Shown: in pieces, positions 47,290-58,431 of the stretch
Numbering within the stretch: position 1 is the stretch's first letter
How the letters are laid out: the number at the start of each line of letters is the position of its first letter
NCBI GenBank assembly: GCA_905250115.1
Contig: CAJNOI010000210.1
Coordinates: 1 to 64,000, forward strand
Source of the DNA: Adineta steineri
Lineage: Eukaryota; Rotifera; Eurotatoria; Adinetida; Adinetidae
Direction: 5' to 3'
DNA length: 64,000 nucleotides
Position numbers and translations under genes: made by a program
The notes under the pieces: model-generated
The model's database searches: none
Seen by the model: only the letters and a program-made list of their open reading frames with translations
Told to the model about the DNA's origin: nothing

Positions 47290-48480
47290 TAGAATGATTC
47301 GCTTGTATATGACAGAATAACTTCAGTAAAACATGACTTTTCATTTATTATATCACATAATAGTATGCCGATTCTGTTGATGTTCTTATAGAATTTTAGA
47401 ATATTGATGATATTGGATTATATATTTATTTATTAATGAAATAAAATTCTGTTTATTTTCGAAAATAAATAATAAATATTAAAAAATAAAGTTTAATTGA
47501 AATGATCAAACTGCAGAATTTTCACTGATTAAATCAATAAAGATTGTTATTTATTAGCAATATTTTTCTCGTAATAACAATTTGTATTATTATTAAATAT
47601 CAAAATTAAGAAACAAACTAAAAAAGAAGATTTTGGAAAATTATAAAAGATTTACTTTTATGAAATATAATAATTTACATTTTCTATATTAATTTATGAA
47701 AGAAATTTTTTCGATAATAAATGGTGATTTCCTTTATAACACATGAATTATTATAATAAAAAAATTCAGATTGAATAATTAAGAACTTTTTCTTGTACTT
47801 TTAAATATTTCATTTTCCTTTCAATCATATTGAAATCTATTCTGTTAAGATAAATAAATTTGTTGATTTAATTGAAATTTTTGTTTTGTTTATTATTAAT
47901 AAAATTCTTTTAAATAATGTCAAAAAATATAAAGATTCATCGCTTTCAAAATGAAATATTATATTTCTTTTGATTAATCATTGCATGTTATAAAAGAAAT
48001 TTAAGACTCAACATGTTTGATTATTTGAAAGAATCTCTTATTATTCATTTATATTTTAAATGATTATTTAATCGAACTATTTTGAAATCAATAAAATTTT
48101 TTGATTTTTTTTTACAACGTTTATTCAATGTATTAAAAGAAAATCATATCATCAAATGTTATTCATATATATTTTATATAAATACTTATTAAATTATAAA
48201 TAAACAAATATTACAAGAGATAATTTATATTAAAATTCTATATATTATTTTTATAATATAAATTTTTTTTTGATAATTCCTATGAATACTACAGATTATT
48301 CATATTAGAAATATAAATGAATATATAAAAAGAAAAAATGAAATCATTAAATATTAAAAAATCATGACTGGTAACTTTGTATATCTCATTAATGAAATAC
48401 ACCTCATTAATAAATAAGATTTGTTTTTCTCTAACGACATTAATTATACATAATAAGTGTCACTTACTTAAGAAAAAAAT
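47290..48480. other. Extremely A+T-rich island
   Basis: About 1.2 kb with almost no G or C, many ATTTTAAAT/TTATTAAT-type runs and no ORF. It starts directly after the telomere-like cluster. Confidence 0.65.
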
Positions 48481-49176
48481 AAAGATATATATCATTCCTT
48501 GTGACTGATAGCCTGCTTGCTGTTTTATTGACAGAAAAGAATATTTTATGAATCGGTCAACCGTAAAGACAAGAACATATAAGAACGTATGCTCATTAAA
48601 TATTTACCTAATTATTTACTTTCGTTTAAATTCACAACAAGTATATTTGACTATTCTTCTTCAGTTTTGATCCTGTTTGGGTACTATTTCACCATGATCA
48701 TTACTATACCATTTCTATTTAGTTTCTATTATTCGCACGATACCCTTTATATTAAACATCATTCATCTATTGAGAACCTCTGCAATTTTGAAACTAATTA
48801 TTGGGATTTCTCAAAATCATGAGACTTACCTCCAACTGACATTCAGTCTGATTGGGTATCTTGAGGGTGTGAGATGATGATAATAGTGACACATATACTC
48901 ATACATTCATCCACCCTCAAGATGACAGTTGTGAGTTAGGATATCGTTTATAATCAGAAACTTGTAAATTTCAAAGTAATTTCACTTCATTATTCGATTT
49001 TCATAAAGAAATTCATTTCAGATATTTCTTCGTTTCAAGACAACACCCTTTCAATTGGCTTAAAGCTATGGGCCAATTAAACTTAACATTTTCTCGAATG
49101 TGAGTTTAAAATATTTCCGATGAACTTTGTAATCTTTTAATAACCACATAGGTTTTGTATATTTTGTCTTTTCGTA
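48481..49176. other. Intergenic DNA upstream of the Hint gene
   Basis: Contains the foldback at 48858-48922. Frame 48589-48822 is open but not convincing. Leader exons of the Hint gene may lie here: CCACATAG at 49144-49151 is an acceptor-like site before its ATG. Confidence 0.45.
48858..48922. repeat. Telomere-like foldback with perfect outer arms
   Basis: ATCTTGAGGGTG at the left end and CACCCTCAAGAT at the right end are exact inverted repeats (12 bp). The interior has GAGATGATGATAAT and ACATTCATC. This copy shows the family termini most clearly. Confidence 0.8.
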
Positions 49177-51776
49177 ATGGCATTATTTGTTGTCGCAGGC
49201 ACAATTGTTCTGTCACTTATTCCACTCTATTTATCACCAAAGGATTTAAGCATCATCCACACCAAGAATGTTAGCACCATTACCAACGTCGAAACATTAA
49301 TAGCCACTAGTAAGTGTTTATGCATTATTCTTGTCATACACATACGTAGTCTTTTCTAGAAAACTCACTTATTGCCTTAGACGTCTCTTACCTGTTACCA
49401 CCTGGATTAGCGAGAAAGCGCGCCACACAATCCGTTACTAACCGACAGACAACCGCCTCTTGCGTAATTTTTATCTTTTACATTCATTGATATTGTGTAA
49501 TATATTTTAGTTGCAACAAGCACTCGGTGCCCCTGCCGGTTGCATCGGCGTGTACGGTATCGGCCTTACAGGAGGTTTTGGTGCCGGGCGCCGGCGTCGT
49601 AGCCGCCGCGAGTAATTTTCTTTTTGAATTAATTTTAGCTATTCATGTTTACCTACTTACTTTACTTATAGCATTCAATGCGACAAGACAGATCATTCAG
49701 GGGTTGTTATTGTCTTCAATGTCGGATTGGATTATCCACAAAATTTGTCATGTCAAACGCTGCCCTGTCAAATTGAGTTTTTTACTGATGTTCATGCAAA
49801 ATTCAGCAGTGCGGCGAATGTCAATCTCGCAGCGGACGATGGAAGCAACATACCTCTTGAACTGTGTCATGTTCAATCTTTGGCTGATGGCAGTAATCTA
49901 AATAGTAGTAGTTCCAGTGGTATTGATGTTAGTAAGTAGATTGTTTCTTTTAACCAAGAGTGACCCTGCGATGTCTGAAAATTATGGAGCTGCGAAAAAT
50001 GGCTTTTGTGTATTCTATTGTTTATTTTTGAACAAATATACTCTTTTTCTTTTTCAGTACCATGTTCATCTATTTGTTTTAATGGTGCACAATGCATAGG
50101 TCCAACAACTTGCGCATGCGCTTCAGGATGGGCTGGTGACAATTGCACAACTAGTAATATAGATTTAGAATTTACTTGATCCGAATACTCTCTGTTGTTT
50201 CTTTTAGTCGCATGCACAGATCCTTGCCAAAATGGTGGCCTATGCACAGGTCCTAATAATTGCACCTGCGTAGGCCCTTGGAGTGGTTTAAATTGTGCAA
50301 TTGGTCAGTAAAATTAAAATTTGATGTTTTCTATGATTGCTATTATTGAGGCTAAGGGTATAAGAGTGTAAATATAAATGTATGATAGCATTGATTTTTG
50401 CATAAAGTTGAGAGTTGAGATTATCATAAGGGTCTGCATGAATCTTTTTGCAACGTTATTTTTCTAACTCTCATGACATGTTCACTTTTGAATGAATGAG
50501 AATAATTATTAATCGTAACTATTTGAGTGAATCGCACAATATAAAATATTATTATCGACATGTTACATAGGTTTTGATAAATGAGATGAATATAGTCTGT
50601 CAGATATATTGTCAATCGATAGAGAAGTAATCAAGTTTGAAGAAAATCTTTTTATTTCATATAGAATCGACAACAACTACAAGAACCACAAGCACAACAA
50701 CTACGACCACAACTATAACTACATCTACAACTACAACGACCACAACTACGTCAACTACAACTATAACAACCACAACTACATCAACTACAACTACATCGAC
50801 TACTACATCAACTACATCAACTACAACTACATCGACTACTACATCAATTACAACANNNNNNNNNNACAACATCGACAACAACCACAACCACGACAACTAC
50901 ATCAACTACAACAACTACTACGACTACTACAACAACAACGACAACAAGTACAGACACATCAGGATGTTATTATGGTGAAGATTTTGTTAGTTTGGTCGAA
51001 GGTGGACAACGCCGTATAAAACATTTAAAAGTTGGTGATAAAGTCTGGTCAATTAACAATCATAATTATGAACTTGTCAAAGATGAAATTATTTTAATGA
51101 TGCATAATGGACCAAATCAAAAAGGTTTTTAGTCTCTTTTTCCTTTAATATTAAACTATTTCTTGTTTATTAAGTTATATTTTATACATTTCAAAGTGTC
51201 GAAGGTGGTAAATTTAGTTTAACAGGAGCTCACAATATACCTGTATTTGATACAATTGAAAATAAAATCAAAATAAAACGTGCATCATTAGTAACTATGC
51301 AAGACCGCTTAATTATGTTTGGTAAAACAGTTGAAATAACAAATATATTAATAACAATTGGTCAAGGTTTTTATTCTCCACTTACGTTAAGTAGTTATTT
51401 AATGGTTAATAATGTATCAACATCAGTCTTTTCTGAAAAGTAAATTAGCTTAGAATAAAATTTGTAGATTATGTAAATTAAATTTTGTTTTTTTTCATTT
51501 AGTTATAAAGTTTCATCAAGAACAGTACATTTAGTATTTATACCAATTCGTATTTATTATCATATAACACGATGGATATATGGAAATAACTATAATCCAT
51601 TTGTAGAAATAGAAGAAGGTTTACATCCAATTCCTTATTTTTATAAACAACAGCAAGCTAAAATGAGATTTGTATTTTTGAAATTTCCAAAATATTTATT
51701 TTCAACTATTACTGTTGCCATTATTATACATTTTATTCAAAAATGGACAATTAAATTATTATCAAAACATAAATAA
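49177..51776 (+). CDS. EGF-like / Thr-rich linker / Hint (hedgehog-type autoprocessing) membrane protein
   Basis: Nine exons: 49177-49309, 49381-49463, 49511-49611, 49672-49931, 50058-50153, 50208-50303, 50665-51124, 51175-51439, 51503-51776. An N-terminal hydrophobic segment (LFVVAGTIVLSLIPLYL) is followed by a Cys-containing region, two EGF modules (CSSICFNGAQC...CACASGW; CTDPCQNGGLC...CTCVGPW), a long Thr-rich mucin-like linker broken by ten Ns, and a Hint domain. The Hint starts at GCYYGEDFVSL, with the catalytic Cys after Gly as in hedgehog proteins. LTGAHNIPVF supplies the TxxH-like block. GFYSPLTLSSYLMV and VHLVFIPIRIYY are the later conserved strands. A C-terminal hydrophobic segment (YLFSTITVAIIIHF) follows. 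There is no hedgehog signalling domain. Self-cleavage with release of the EGF part is inferred. The ten-N gap puts the two halves of exon 7 out of frame by one base, consistent with a placeholder gap. Confidence 0.82.
50856..50865. other. 10-N gap inside ACA/ACT microsatellite of the Hint gene
   Basis: Gap of unknown real size in the Thr-codon repeat of exon 7; linker length is therefore uncertain. Confidence 0.9.
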
Positions 51777-52634
51777 GAATCATCTTTCTGATTCTTTTGA
51801 CTTTCTATTTTGCTATTTCACTTTGTAACTAATTAATATTTTTTTTCTAAATACATTTAAACTAACCTATTACTCGTTCTTTTATATAATCGATTTGGAG
51901 TAATAATATTTACAAATTCTCTTAGGTTTATGGATGTTAGAAGAAATATCTGCTACGTTTGGTTCATAGTATGAAGTAGTCTATATATTTTTTGAAATAT
52001 AAACTATGACTGTCGAAACCTAGATTATGATATTGATGTGGTCACATAAGTTGTGATGAGAATAAATATCAGAAAAAAAAACAAATATTTTTCACTTTTA
52101 TTAATATAAAAGATTACCAAACAAGGGTGTGAGTGTAGTATAGTTCGATGTTAAATCTATCTCTGAACCACATTCATACTCACCCACTCTCAAAAATTGA
52201 TTCGAAATGAAATCTTGTCTGTTCTTAAATATTCTAAAATAATTTATTAAACATAAAATGAATTACGATTAACATTTCCTTAGTAGTAATCTTTGGATTA
52301 GACTTCCGGTTGAGAATGACTAAAACAAAAGTGATCAAACGCTTATTGAACAACTCTTATAATCCGTCTAGGAAATAAAACAATATGTAGAATGCTATGA
52401 TCTAAACATTTTAATATTTTGTAATGATTAACATGAAAGACAGTGTATCATATTGTTTCATTAGTTGAACAGACTAGAATGTATATTATAATATTGCCAG
52501 ATGTTAATAAATAAAGACTAAGAAAGATATAGAAGTTTTTACATTCAATCATTTTTATTCAAAATTCAATCGTTCTGATAACAAAAACAAGAAATGTTGT
52601 TTATTATTTTCAAATAAAAGTGGATTATTCTATT
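51777..52634. other. Intergenic DNA with a telomere-like foldback
   Basis: 3' flanks of the Hint gene and of the neuropeptide-like gene. Holds the foldback at 52132-52193; nothing else supported. Confidence 0.5.
52132..52193. repeat. Telomere-like foldback
   Basis: CAAGGGTGTGAGTGTAG at left, CATACTCACCCACTCTCA at right, about 355 bp after the Hint stop codon and in the space between convergent genes. Confidence 0.65.
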
Positions 52635-53093
52635 TTAACCAACAAGTCCACTACGCCATATGCCAGCAACGATTCGGCTAGGTTTTGGCTCTGATACAAT
52701 AAGTTCGGCGAATCGTTTTCGTCCTACTAATGATTCCATAGGTCGACGATTTAATGAAGCCCATTTAAAATATTGTTCTTCACCTGAATCCAAAGCATCA
52801 CGTTTTACTTCATCGAATTGTTCATTATCTTCTCCTGAACTTGATTGTTGATGGACTGATGCAGATATTAGTGAGCGTATAAATTTAGAAGTTTGAACAT
52901 TTGATATTAGTGAATCATCATTTTTGTTCATGGATCGATGAATTATATCGTATAAACGATTTGTATTATGTGGATATGCAATAACTAAAAAGAGAAAATC
53001 TAGATTTTTATATTACTAATTTTCATTAGACTTACCAGTATCAATGAAAGATAAAATAATAAATAATCAGCATAATATGATAATTGGCTTCAT
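52635..53093 (-). CDS. Neuropeptide-like precursor with in-frame stop in the signal peptide
   Basis: Exons 53093-53036 and 52984-52635 join in phase (intron 51 bp) to about 135 codons. Exon 1 reads as a signal peptide (MKPIIILC, then TGA at 53067-53069, then LFIILSFIDT). The TGA replaces one codon in the hydrophobic core, perhaps TGG. The mature part has prohormone features: a KR site (FDEVKR), an RR, and ESLVG-RKR, where Gly before the basic triplet would give an amidated LV-amide end. The protein ends RIVAGIWRSGLVG, again with a terminal Gly after LV. Two peptides ending LV-amide are thus predicted. No known peptide family recognised. If the TGA is real this is a recent pseudogene; if not, a novel neuropeptide gene. 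Confidence 0.6.
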
Positions 53094-53176
53094 GATTGAA
53101 CTGTTGTCAAAAAAAATAAAGAATTTCTTTGTATCAAATAACTGAATATAATAATAATTAAAAACATTTCTCCAAC

Positions 53177-53184
53177 TATTTATA
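53177..53184 (-). promoter_or_regulatory. TATA box of the neuropeptide-like gene
   Basis: TATAAATA on the minus strand, 84 bp before the ATG at 53093. Confidence 0.5.
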
Positions 53185-53213
53185 ATGATCGGCCAAATAA
53201 CGCGTGGTAGAGA

Positions 53214-53514
53214 TGACGTACATTATAAGTTAGGACCATATACGTCATTCAAAACCGATACTATAATGATATACGCACTTTGATGTAAAATTCTGAGCAG
53301 GAGGTGACAAGAATAAAATAGTTTGCTAAATATTTATTTTCTTTTATAAAGCGCAACTACGTGGTAAAAGCAAGTAAGAACAAGGTAAAGCTCAATCTTG
53401 GTGTTCTTTTTCTATTATAACAACTAAGGGCGTTGATCAATGACGTTATACTTACGTGTGCATAATCGCGTAGTTGTACTACTTTTACAAAAATAGCTTG
53501 TCAATTTTACGTCA
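53214..53514. promoter_or_regulatory. Cluster of four CRE half-sites
   Basis: TGACGT or ACGTCA at 53214-53219, 53242-53247, 53441-53446 and 53509-53514, all within 420 bp upstream of the neuropeptide-like gene start. TGACGT is the CREB/ATF half-site, common in promoters of activity-regulated neuropeptide genes. The cluster is noticeable because CG dinucleotides are otherwise scarce here. Confidence 0.4.
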
Positions 53515-54513
53515 TTAATGAAAGATCCTACGACACTTCTAATTAATCATATAACGTAGTCGTTAGTTAATATTGTATTATTACGTAACTCACCCCGCAT
53601 AAAATTTCTAGTACCGAATGCAGTTGCCCACCTTTTCTTGTTGTATGATATTACATCAGAAATTAGAATTATTTGCTTTCCTATTCTAGAAATATTCTTC
53701 AGATATAAATTAAAAAGGTCAATGTAACTTTCCACTCTTATAGAAATCGATTCTTTTTCCAATTTCGACAACTGGTTACTTGTGATCAATAAAAATTAAA
53801 TTGTATCTAAGAATCTATATGAACCATTTTTAATTAGTATATAACTCCGAGAATTAATCTAGACAGATTATGATTCAAAAATATACTTTACAAAATATAT
53901 CATTGTATTTTCTATTCAAATTTTTCATCAACCCGTATTTTATGTCGAAAGTAGTACGTAACTTAGTGGGTGGATGTGGATGCCGCTACTTCTCTCGCAT
54001 CCTCACTCACACCCTTCGGCATACTTCTAATGATCTCATAGATATTCGTTACATGAAAGGATTGTGAATTCTGTCGAGAGATTATTCTTATTTGAATGCT
54101 AATTGATGGAAGGAGCTTCGTCATCTCATGCCAAGTTTAGAGAAATTTTATGTAGCTGTGATAGCTTCAAAGAACAAAATCGCTATTGATTGTATTGAAC
54201 GCTCGCTTAAAATAAAATGTTAATTTAAAAATAAAAAAGTATATGTGAATTGTAGGTATACATGTATTCACTCATTTCTCATCCACTCACAAGCTCCGTT
54301 TACTTACATATTTACTGACCGATCGAAAATATTTCTATTTCCATATCATTGAACTTTGAACTAACATCTTACGACGGCGTACAGATTATTTTTCTCGTCC
54401 ATAGTGCTGCCTGATTTAGTCGTCTAGAAAAAAATGCTTTTCTTTCAGCGTAATATTATAAATTCATCGCCATGGTTTAAAATAATCATTTAGTTGAATA
54501 GCTAAAAGTGAAG
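53515..54513. other. Intergenic DNA with a telomere-like foldback
   Basis: Holds the foldback at 53966-54016 and a weak half-copy at 54269-54296. A minus-strand frame at 53547-53789 is protein-like in part (SYIDLFNLYLKNISRIGKQI) and ends near a GTGAGT donor, so it could be an orphan exon; unmatched. Confidence 0.4.
53966..54016. repeat. Telomere-like foldback
   Basis: GTGGGTGGATGTGGATG at left, GCATCCTCACTCACACCC at right. Confidence 0.7.
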
Positions 54514-56398
54514 ATGAAAAGGTAAGTTTGAAAAAATAAAATACAATCTCTTCTAATAATATGAGTATTTTGGAATCTGTAATTTTCTTTCTTATAATCA
54601 TAGATCAGCAACGCATTTTGAAGATCTTTCAAATGAACTTTTACTCGATATTTTCGATTTTCTTGATGGTTATCATATATTCGAAACTTTTTCTAATCTT
54701 AATAATCGTATCCAACATCTCATTACTAGTTCTTATTTCTTCCTCAAATTAAATATTTCATTTATGTCGAAATCGAATTTCAACAGACGTTCGATCAATA
54801 TTATCCGTCTATATATGAATCAAATTATTTCACTACAATTATCAGAACCATTTTTCATCAAAAATTTTTTTACATCATTTCCTGTTGACACATCATTCAA
54901 TCGTCTCGAATCATTGGTATTTAATGATCTTAATATAGATCACGATGTTTCTATTCTTACTAGTTTAGTCCATTTACCTCGACTGTTCTCTCTCAAAATC
55001 TTTTGTTTCGAATGTGATGAACTATTTATTATTTTTCAATCAATATTTCGTCTACCTGTTTTACGATATGCCAAAATTTTGTGTGCAAAATGGAGTACTT
55101 TAGTTCCGTTTCCTCCAGCTCCGAGCGACAATCAACGAAGTATGACTCTTGAGTATCTCGCCTTTGCTGGTCCACCTCATCTTACAAGTATTTACAATCT
55201 CCTATCGTATACACCTCGACTTCGTCGTTTGTCATTTGGGAATATATTGTGCAGTAGATACATACCACTAGAACAATTTATACTGCCATGCAATCTAACT
55301 AGTATTTCTCTATGCCATTGGCATTTAACATTTAATGAATTCGCATCATTCATTGCAATCGTTGGTTCTGAACTCGAATTCTTACGCATTTCAATTATTC
55401 ATGAAACTGCCCTATCAAATGCTTATCAGTGGCAACAATTAATTGTACATCATATGCCACGTTTGCGTACGTTTCTATTTGATTACCATGGGCGATTAAT
55501 TAAAGATGCTGATGGAAATAGTCGCTGTCAAACATTACTTGATGAATTCTCTTCACCATTTTGGATCGAACGACAATGGGTTTTTGCCCATAGCCATTAT
55601 CATAATTCTCAAGAGGTATATGCAGCATTCTATTCAACTCAAATGCACCGGTATAATCAATGAAAGAAAATACTTATTGTTGTGAAATAATGATTCTTTT
55701 CTTTTAGGCGATACTGCTGTCGAATTGATGAATCTTTAGATAAGAGCATATGTTCGTACCAAGATCCAGTCTTCAATTTATCTTTTGGACCACGCATTAG
55801 TATGAAAAATCAAAATATCGTTGCCAATTTTCATTTTCAATTTCCTCGTGTAACTGAATTAGAATTCAGAGATAATTATTATACGATCAATATTTATTCA
55901 TTCATCGATAATCTAAGTCATATTGTAATTTTGACAAATATTACTTATTTAGAGATTTCATTTAATAATCAATTGTTGAACAATTTTGTTAAACTTCTTA
56001 ATCGTATGCCTAATGTTCAAAAGTTGATTCTTGACGTACGATCATCATTTAAAATGGAAGTATCTTCAGATCAACAAACTAATACAGTGGACTTGGTATG
56101 CAATAACAATGTGCGAAATGTAGAAATAATTGGTGGACTTCCACTTACCACTGTTCGACTAATCAATAAGCTTTTTCCTCGAATGGAACGTCTTGAAATT
56201 CAGAACAGAGGGGATGCTCTCATATCATTTGTACGAACTTTGTTGTCAAACAGAATTGACAACAGTCATCTTTTTTCATTAGTGTTTGATGGTGATGATG
56301 TAATGATCAAACAATTGAAGACAATGATCGATAATGAAAAATTACTTGATAATTATGATATAGAACGTCGACAGTTCGAATTGTGCTTATGGTGGTAA
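54514..56398 (+). CDS. F-box / leucine-rich-repeat protein, rotifer-expanded type
   Basis: Exons 54514-54521 (8 bp), 54604-55650 and 55708-56398 join in phase to 581 aa. The N-terminal F-box is HFEDLSNELLLDIFDFLDGY with following FSNLNNRIQHLI. The rest is irregular leucine-rich repeats (FNRLESLVFNDLNID, TRLRRLSFGN, TNITYLEISFN, MPNVQKLILDVR, FPRMERLEI). Such proteins act as substrate receptors of SCF ubiquitin ligases. Very many copies of this kind exist in bdelloid genomes, with short first exons encoding only a few residues. Target unknown. No sign of decay. Confidence 0.85.
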
Positions 56399-57600
56399 AA
56401 AAATGTGTTTTGTTCTTACACTGTCTATAGTTAATTAAATACTAATTATTTCAAATAAATTGTGGTTCAATTATTTTCCCACAAGAGATAAAGACGGGAA
56501 ATATGCAATTCATATTGAGAGTGAGGGCGAAGTAAAGATTTAGAATGATGCTTTACAATTATCATTACATTTCTCACATTGAAATATCTGCGACATGACA
56601 TATTAGTCTTATGCACATGTACTGCCATTCATCTTCAAAAGTTCCTACGTCTTCCACGTGGCAAATATATAAATAAGAGACACAACTATGTCGATAAAAA
56701 GCAAAGTATTTTCTCCTTTTCTTTGAATGGCTTATTTTTTGTGAGTCATGTATCAATAGGTATCCAACGACTGCTCTTTTTCTTCCTTTCATTGCACAAT
56801 GTTTCTACAATTATATTATAACAGGGCGAACACGATGGTGTGTAATAGAAACTAAATTTTTGATTGCCACATTATTTCGATTTAAAAAATCATCAATCTA
56901 AGTTGTTTTCGGTTATTTTAACACATCCATCGTTGAAGATAATATAGATATTGTGATTTTACTCGAACATCTCCATAAAGAATCTCGTTTTTGCATATCA
57001 CACGCTTTATATGAAAAATAAGAATAGTGGAGGGTGTGGGTTTATCTTCTCTATATACTCATCGATACCCACACCCAAATACTTGACAAAAAAGAAGTGT
57101 TAAAAAACATTTCATTTTTTTGTCTGTAGCGAGATACACTTTTCAAATTAATTTTTCGTCCAAAGCGATTGATTGTGATAAAATCGCCTGTTTTGAATGA
57201 TTTTTAGGGTGAAAATATAGCTCCTGACAAGATTTATCTGGTATTTTTCTTATAAAAACGAGAAAGTGAAATTTTTGAAAAAGCTGTAAAATATCTCAAA
57301 AACGAACGGAAAAAAGTCTGAATGTTGACTTTGCTAGTATGTTTCTTTTCTAAAAGAATAACATGCTTTTTTAGTTAAAGCTCTGCTTGGGGGGAACGGA
57401 AAAAAGTTTTCCATTTATGTTGTTCATTAAAAATTAATTAGCTTATAGTCACACAGGATATTTCAGACTTCTTCTATATAAAAACAGAGTCATCTAAAAG
57501 ATATTTTTAAATAACCAACATAGTTATTGTCGTTCATTCTAAAAATAAATGATAATATAAGAAGGAAGAGTTTATATATATTTCTTTTTGATAATCTATA
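56399..57600. other. Intergenic DNA with a telomere-like foldback
   Basis: Holds the foldback at 57027-57077 and a faint degenerate pair near 56516-56580. Small frames around 56574-56821 mirror each other on both strands and are not called. Confidence 0.45.
57027..57077. repeat. Telomere-like foldback
   Basis: GTGGAGGGTGTGGG at left and CGATACCCACACCC at right with a T/C-rich spacer. Confidence 0.7.
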
Positions 57601-57893
57601 TTCTATATGTCTCTTTTTAGCTTTTATACTGGCATTAATATTTCTACTGATAATTATATTTTATAAAACATGCCATACAGTTTCAATGATGTTTGCTGCT
57701 ATGTTAGAGGAAAGAATCTACGTTTTACACCTGCCAATACTTTATTTTGTGCACAAAGAGAATTAAAAATGGTTTATTGAATAATTGGGTTTTATTATGA
57801 TCGTTTCATTTAAATTTACTGATGCAGTTGGTACATCCCTAATGAAAAGAATAAGTCGACAATTGAGCATAGTGGTAGCTATTGTTACGTAAA
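57601..57893 (+). pseudogene. Internally deleted copy of the neighbouring receptor gene
   Basis: Three segments match the receptor at 58432-59379 in order: TM1 (LAFILALIFLLIIIFYKTCH against LFLAILLDLLFLLIIFIDKTCH), the third intracellular loop (AATACTTTA then GTGCACAAAGAGAATTAAAA nearly identical), and the C-terminus (TTTAAATTTACTGATGCAGT ... GTGGTAGCTATTGTTACGTAA). TM2-TM5 and TM6-TM7 are deleted and stops are present. A broken tandem duplicate. Confidence 0.78.
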
Positions 57894-58431
57894 TACGACA
57901 ATCATTTACTCTATATACATAGAAATTTTCTGAACCCAACTATAAATACGCTTTCATCAATAATAATGCTCTCATTATAATTATACTAAGATACCAGCTT
58001 TTTTTTTCTAATCATTTTAATCTTTGAATGCATACATCTCTCGTTATTCTTGTTATTTTTAATTCAACTGTCAGTAACTCGTACATGTCACTGAAAGAAA
58101 TATAATAATCAAGTAAGGACATCTTTTTTAAGAAACATTTTAATTAATAATCATAGACAGAAACCACAGGCATTTGCCACAAGTAAATTATCACTTTTTC
58201 ATCATGATATTCAACTATAATTTTTTCCTACGAGAATAAATGTAAGAATCTCGCATAATCTTTGACTATAGAAATTTAAAAAAAACTATTCTAGACAATG
58301 CGACAATTTCATCTTGAGATAATCTAGAATTCACGGTATATTTCCATGCTAAGTACTTTAAAACTATGGATATCGTTGATGGTTTTACATAAAAAATCTA
58401 TCTACTTGTTTTCTTTTCCATTATTTTCTAG
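57894..58431. other. Intergenic DNA upstream of receptor gene
   Basis: A+T-rich promoter interval; ATTATTTTCTAG immediately precedes the receptor ATG, suggesting a leader intron. Confidence 0.45.

Noticed and set aside
47052..47297. 81-aa frame over the telomere-like cluster
   Set aside because: Composition follows GTG/GGG repeat units rather than a protein; no start context or domain.
50609..51019. Plus- and minus-strand frames rich in Asn/Tyr/His or Val/Asp across the ACA/ACT repeat
   Set aside because: They are shadow frames of the Thr-codon microsatellite in exon 7 of the Hint gene.
27237..53069. Reassigned genetic code with TGA read as Trp, suggested by TGA at 27237 and 53067 (and 35822)
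   Set aside because: The ankyrin, Ricin-type and other intact genes here end in TGA, so TGA is a normal stop; the interruptions are more simply nonsense mutations or errors.
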